Below are positions 32,005 to 34,274 of a stretch of DNA of 34,274 nt, piece by piece. How positions within the stretch are numbered: the stretch's first letter is position 1; the number at the start of each line of letters is the position of its first letter. The translations under genes and the position numbers were made by a program. The notes under the pieces are model-generated. The model was not told the origin of the DNA and searched no databases. It worked only from the letters and a program-made list of their open reading frames with translations. This stretch comes from JBOGOC01 sp050747525 (GTDB lineage Bacteria > Acidobacteriota > Polarisedimenticolia > JACPZX01 > DASXTC01), in NCBI GenBank assembly GCA_050747525.1, contig JBOGOC010000084.1, forward strand, positions 1-34,274. The letters are read 5' to 3'.

Positions 32005-33236
32005 TATTTGAAGATCAGAGGCGCCAGACCGTTGGTGAGCGCGAAGTCCTGCAGGAGCTGGCCCCGCCTCACCATCTCGGCCAGCAGCCCGAAGAAGACC
32101 TTCTCCGCTTCCACGCGGGACGGCGACGGCGGCGGGGGGGGAGGATCCAGCATGATGTCGGTGATCCCCTGCAGGCGCAGTCGCTGCTCCGGGGTGAGCT
32201 GCTCCACGGGAATCTTTTCCAGTTCCTCCAGGCTCGGCTGCGGGGTCTGAGCCTTGCTCTTGCGCCGATTCTGGCGATCGGTTATGGCTTCCTGCTGCCA
32301 TTTCTCGTAGGCCGCCTTGGCAGCCTCCTCGTCCTTGCTGCGCTCGACGGCATACACTTTGGCCGCGTCGAGGATGGCCGTGCGGAGCGCCTGGCCGTCC
32401 GCCGGAGGACTCACAGCGGCGGGGCGCCCCAGTTCGACGTAACGGCGTGCCACGCGCTCGAGGTAGATCTTGTCCCCTTCGTAGCGCGGGTCGGCGATCT
32501 CGCGCCACACCGGTATGGCGTCCATCTCGCGTCCCGCCTTGAAGAGAGTGAGCGCCAGCGGCAGGCGCACCGCATCGGACGGCTCGGCCTTCAGGAGTCC
32601 CTGGTAGAGAGACGCGGCCTTGTCCCACTGCTGCTTCTCGGCCGCGGCGTCCGCGGAAGCCTGCAGGCAGTGGCGCAGGATTCCCTGCTTGGCCGTGCCC
32701 TCCTTCTCCAGCGCCGTGATCGCCTTCTCGTAATGCTCCACCGCCTTGTCGCGCTGCCCGGCGAAGCCGTACAGCCGGCCCGCCTGAAAGAGGTCCTCTC
32801 CCGATTTCGGCTTCGGCAGGGCCCCCGACTCCAGCGCCGCGACCGCCTCACGCGAGAGGGCGGCCAGGGCATCCGCGTCGGGGATCTCGTTCAGACGGAT
32901 GGCGGCCATGTAGTAGTAAGTGTCCAGGCTGCGCTTGCCGGGCTCCTTGAGCTGCTGCTCGAGCAGCGGCAGGGCGCGCGCCATGTGGGAGCGGGCGCTC
33001 TCCTGATCGTCGCGCACCGTCCGGTAGCAGAAGCCCATCTGGTAGAACAGCTCGCCGCCGGCGGCCCCCTGCTTCACCGCCTGCTCGAACTTCAGCAGGG
33101 CACTGCCGTAATCCGCCTTCTCGTACGCGGCCTTCCCCTCGGCCACCAGCTTGTCCGCCTCGCCCGCCGCCCTCGCCGCCGCGGGCCACACCACCAGGAT
33201 GGCCGCGGCCAGGACGGCAACCCTCACGCCTGTCAT
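32004..33236 (-). CDS. Exported TPR-repeat protein
   Basis: A 410-residue protein. A signal peptide VRVAVLAAAILVVWPAAARA is followed by tetratricopeptide units (LVAEGKAAYEKADYGSALLK, LFQAGRLYGFAGQRDKAVEH, AASLYQGLLKAEPSD), a charged helical stretch (about 290-340) and a proline run (DPPPPPPSPS, about 365-374), ending LTNGLAPLIFK. TPR proteins of this kind act as assembly or binding platforms in the periplasm. I choose the ATG at 33236, with GGAGG 9 nt upstream, over a GTG at 33257. Its stop overlaps the GTG of the first TMTC-like gene, so the three form an operon and it may present acceptors to those transferases (inference). Confidence 0.83.
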   Translation of the reverse strand: MTGVRVAVLAAAILVVWPAAARAAGEADKLVAEGKAAYEKADYGSALLKFEQAVKQGAAGGELFYQMGFCYRTVRDDQESARSHMARALPLLEQQLKEPGKRSLDTYYYMAAIRLNEIPDADALAALSREAVAALESGALPKPKSGEDLFQAGRLYGFAGQRDKAVEHYEKAITALEKEGTAKQGILRHCLQASADAAAEKQQWDKAASLYQGLLKAEPSDAVRLPLALTLFKAGREMDAIPVWREIADPRYEGDKIYLERVARRYVELGRPAAVSPPADGQALRTAILDAAKVYAVERSKDEEAAKAAYEKWQQEAITDRQNRRKSKAQTPQPSLEELEKIPVEQLTPEQRLRLQGITDIMLDPPPPPPSPSRVEAEKVFFGLLAEMVRRGQLLQDFALTNGLAPLIFK

Positions 33237-33264
33237 TCCGAATGACCTCCCGGACACACGAAGA

Positions 33265-33282
33265 CGCCGGAAACGTCCGGCG
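33265..33282 (-). terminator. Hairpin between the edge gene and the TPR operon
   Basis: CGCCGGA (33265-33271) pairs perfectly with TCCGGCG (33276-33282), with a 4-nt loop. On the minus strand it lies about 20 nt after the stop at 33304 and is followed by TCTTCGTGTG, moderately U-rich. Likely end of the right-edge gene's transcript. Confidence 0.55.
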
Positions 33283-33303
33283 CGCGGACAGTCTAGACCA
33301 TCT

Positions 33304-34274
33304 TCAGGGGACCGGGATCGGATCCGTGAGCCCCCCCGGGCCGTTCAGCCTCAGGGTGATCGACTTGGCTCCCTTGAGGGCGCCCCGCTCCAGCAGGACG
33401 TCGTAGCTGTCCCCCACCCCGGTCGTGCACTGCGTGCAGGCGATGGACGCGATCACGGCGTTTCCACGCCCCAGGACGTCGATGCCGTCCACCGAGAGCT
33501 CGGCGGTGGTGCGGAATGTGAGCCGGATGCCTCCCTTTTCCCTGACCGCGGCGGCGTCCACGATCGTCTCGGAGGCAAAACTGGACAGGACCACAATGAG
33601 AGGTGGACTGTTCACGCAGTTGTCGGCCCTGCAGTCGGTCGCCTCGAATCCGAGGTCGCCCGACGCGCCGAGTCGCGCATTGGCAACAGCAGTCGACGTG
33701 GTGCGTGCCTGCTTGCCGAGGATCGTGCGGACGCGGACGGCCGTGCCAGGATTGACCGTCAGGTTGGCCGTCACCAGGCCGGTGCCACCGCAGGCCGGCG
33801 CCCCGGCGACGTTCACCCACGACAGGGTGCTTGGATCCGGGTGCGAATGGACACCCGCCGGAGCGGTCTGCAGCTGGAAGCGGCAGAGTCCTCCAACCTC
33901 ATCCAGATGATCCAGCACGCCCACGCCGCCAGCCACCACCGCAGCGGCCGCACGGGCACCCGTGGGACGCGTGGAGCCATCGTGGATGATACGGATGTTG
34001 TCCCATTGCAGCGACACGTTGACTGGCTCGCCCGGGGGGAACGGGATCGGGGTGATGTTCGTCACGTGAGGCGTCGGGACCTGCTGCCAGGGGATGATGT
34101 TGTTCCCGTTGGCTGGAACCGGGTTCGGATCGCCGTTCACGAACGCACCCGCGTTGAAGACACCCTCTGATGCGTCCCGAGGATCAAGGTTGCGGCTGTT
34201 GCTCGCCATGAAGGCCAGAGCAAACCACTTGTTGCTGCTGGTCCTGGCCAGGAATGCGATGGGATAGTCAACCT
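33304..34274 (-). CDS. Secreted-protein paralogue of the 13750 gene, 5' end outside the window
   Basis: The frame is open to the right edge (VDYPIAFLARTSSNKWFALA precedes the first internal ATG), so the gene continues beyond the window; the ATG at 34209 is not the true start. At least 323 residues are visible. It aligns along most of this length with the N-terminal region of the protein at 13750: DYPIA, SEGVFNAG for SEGLYDLS, NVSLQWDNIRIIHDGSTRP, TAVRVRTILGKQARTTSTA, and GDLGFEAT with a Cys pair. After that the two diverge: this one lacks the calcium-type repeats here and ends in a beta-rich domain (SYDVLLERGALKGAKSITLR). Function unknown; export is inferred from the paralogue. Confidence 0.85.
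   Translation of the reverse strand, partial: VDYPIAFLARTSSNKWFALAFMASNSRNLDPRDASEGVFNAGAFVNGDPNPVPANGNNIIPWQQVPTPHVTNITPIPFPPGEPVNVSLQWDNIRIIHDGSTRPTGARAAAAVVAGGVGVLDHLDEVGGLCRFQLQTAPAGVHSHPDPSTLSWVNVAGAPACGGTGLVTANLTVNPGTAVRVRTILGKQARTTSTAVANARLGASGDLGFEATDCRADNCVNSPPLIVVLSSFASETIVDAAAVREKGGIRLTFRTTAELSVDGIDVLGRGNAVIASIACTQCTTGVGDSYDVLLERGALKGAKSITLRLNGPGGLTDPIPVP

Noticed and set aside
1..34274. CRISPR arrays, rRNA or tRNA genes, prophage structural genes
   Set aside because: No regularly spaced repeats, no rRNA or tRNA sequences and no phage-type genes were seen on either strand.

Overview
The window is about 34 kb of GC-rich bacterial DNA (roughly 70% G+C in the sampled coding parts). 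It carries a full chemotaxis core, RNase J rather than an RNase E, several GT-C glycosyltransferases fused to TPR repeats, fused MFS/spermidine-synthase-like proteins and secreted MopE-type metal-binding proteins. That mix suggests an uncultured soil or sediment Acidobacteriota-like organism. The assignment is inference only; no rRNA gene is present.

Layout. 1-528: the last codons of an IS3-family transposase, a probable IS end, then a gene-free stretch that folds into a large nested inverted-repeat structure. 529-5744: a MoxR ATPase, transcribed leftward, divergent from an MCP-cheW-cheY-cheA operon. 5908-7183: terminator and trxA (leftward), divergent from rsmA/ksgA. 7226-15666: a rightward run of RNase J, FtsK, a GT-C glycosyltransferase, a REC-PilZ protein and a secreted MopE-like protein. 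15670-18506: a hexapeptide acyltransferase divergent from a GT-C/TPR protein, each with a -10 box only 8-9 nt from its start codon.

18507-20800: an island of clearly lower G+C (43-57% in sampled lines) with leftward small genes: a secreted hypothetical, a decayed small ORF, a methyltransferase and an orphan BrnA/CopG-type antitoxin. The methyltransferase and antitoxin genes each end in an integron attC-like site. No integrase is present. It looks like a small, partly decayed gene-cassette array.

20822-26219: a leftward operon of MFS/spermidine-synthase-like/TPR protein, RNase III, a predicted PD-(D/E)XK-like protein and a secreted dual-specificity phosphatase. The phosphatase is split by a frameshift. 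A 139-bp miniature transposable element with 24-bp inverted ends and a perfect 9-bp target duplication sits exactly between the first gene's stop codon and the RNase III ribosome-binding site. 26311-28164: a secreted TolB-like double beta-propeller. 28158-33236: a leftward operon of a TPR protein and two tandemly duplicated TMTC-like transferases. 33304-34274: the 3' part of a second secreted protein homologous to the one at 13750.

Themes are signalling (chemotaxis, REC-PilZ), RNA maturation (RNase J, RNase III, RsmA), envelope glycosylation by lipid-linked-sugar GT-C enzymes, and at least three independent traces of mobile DNA.
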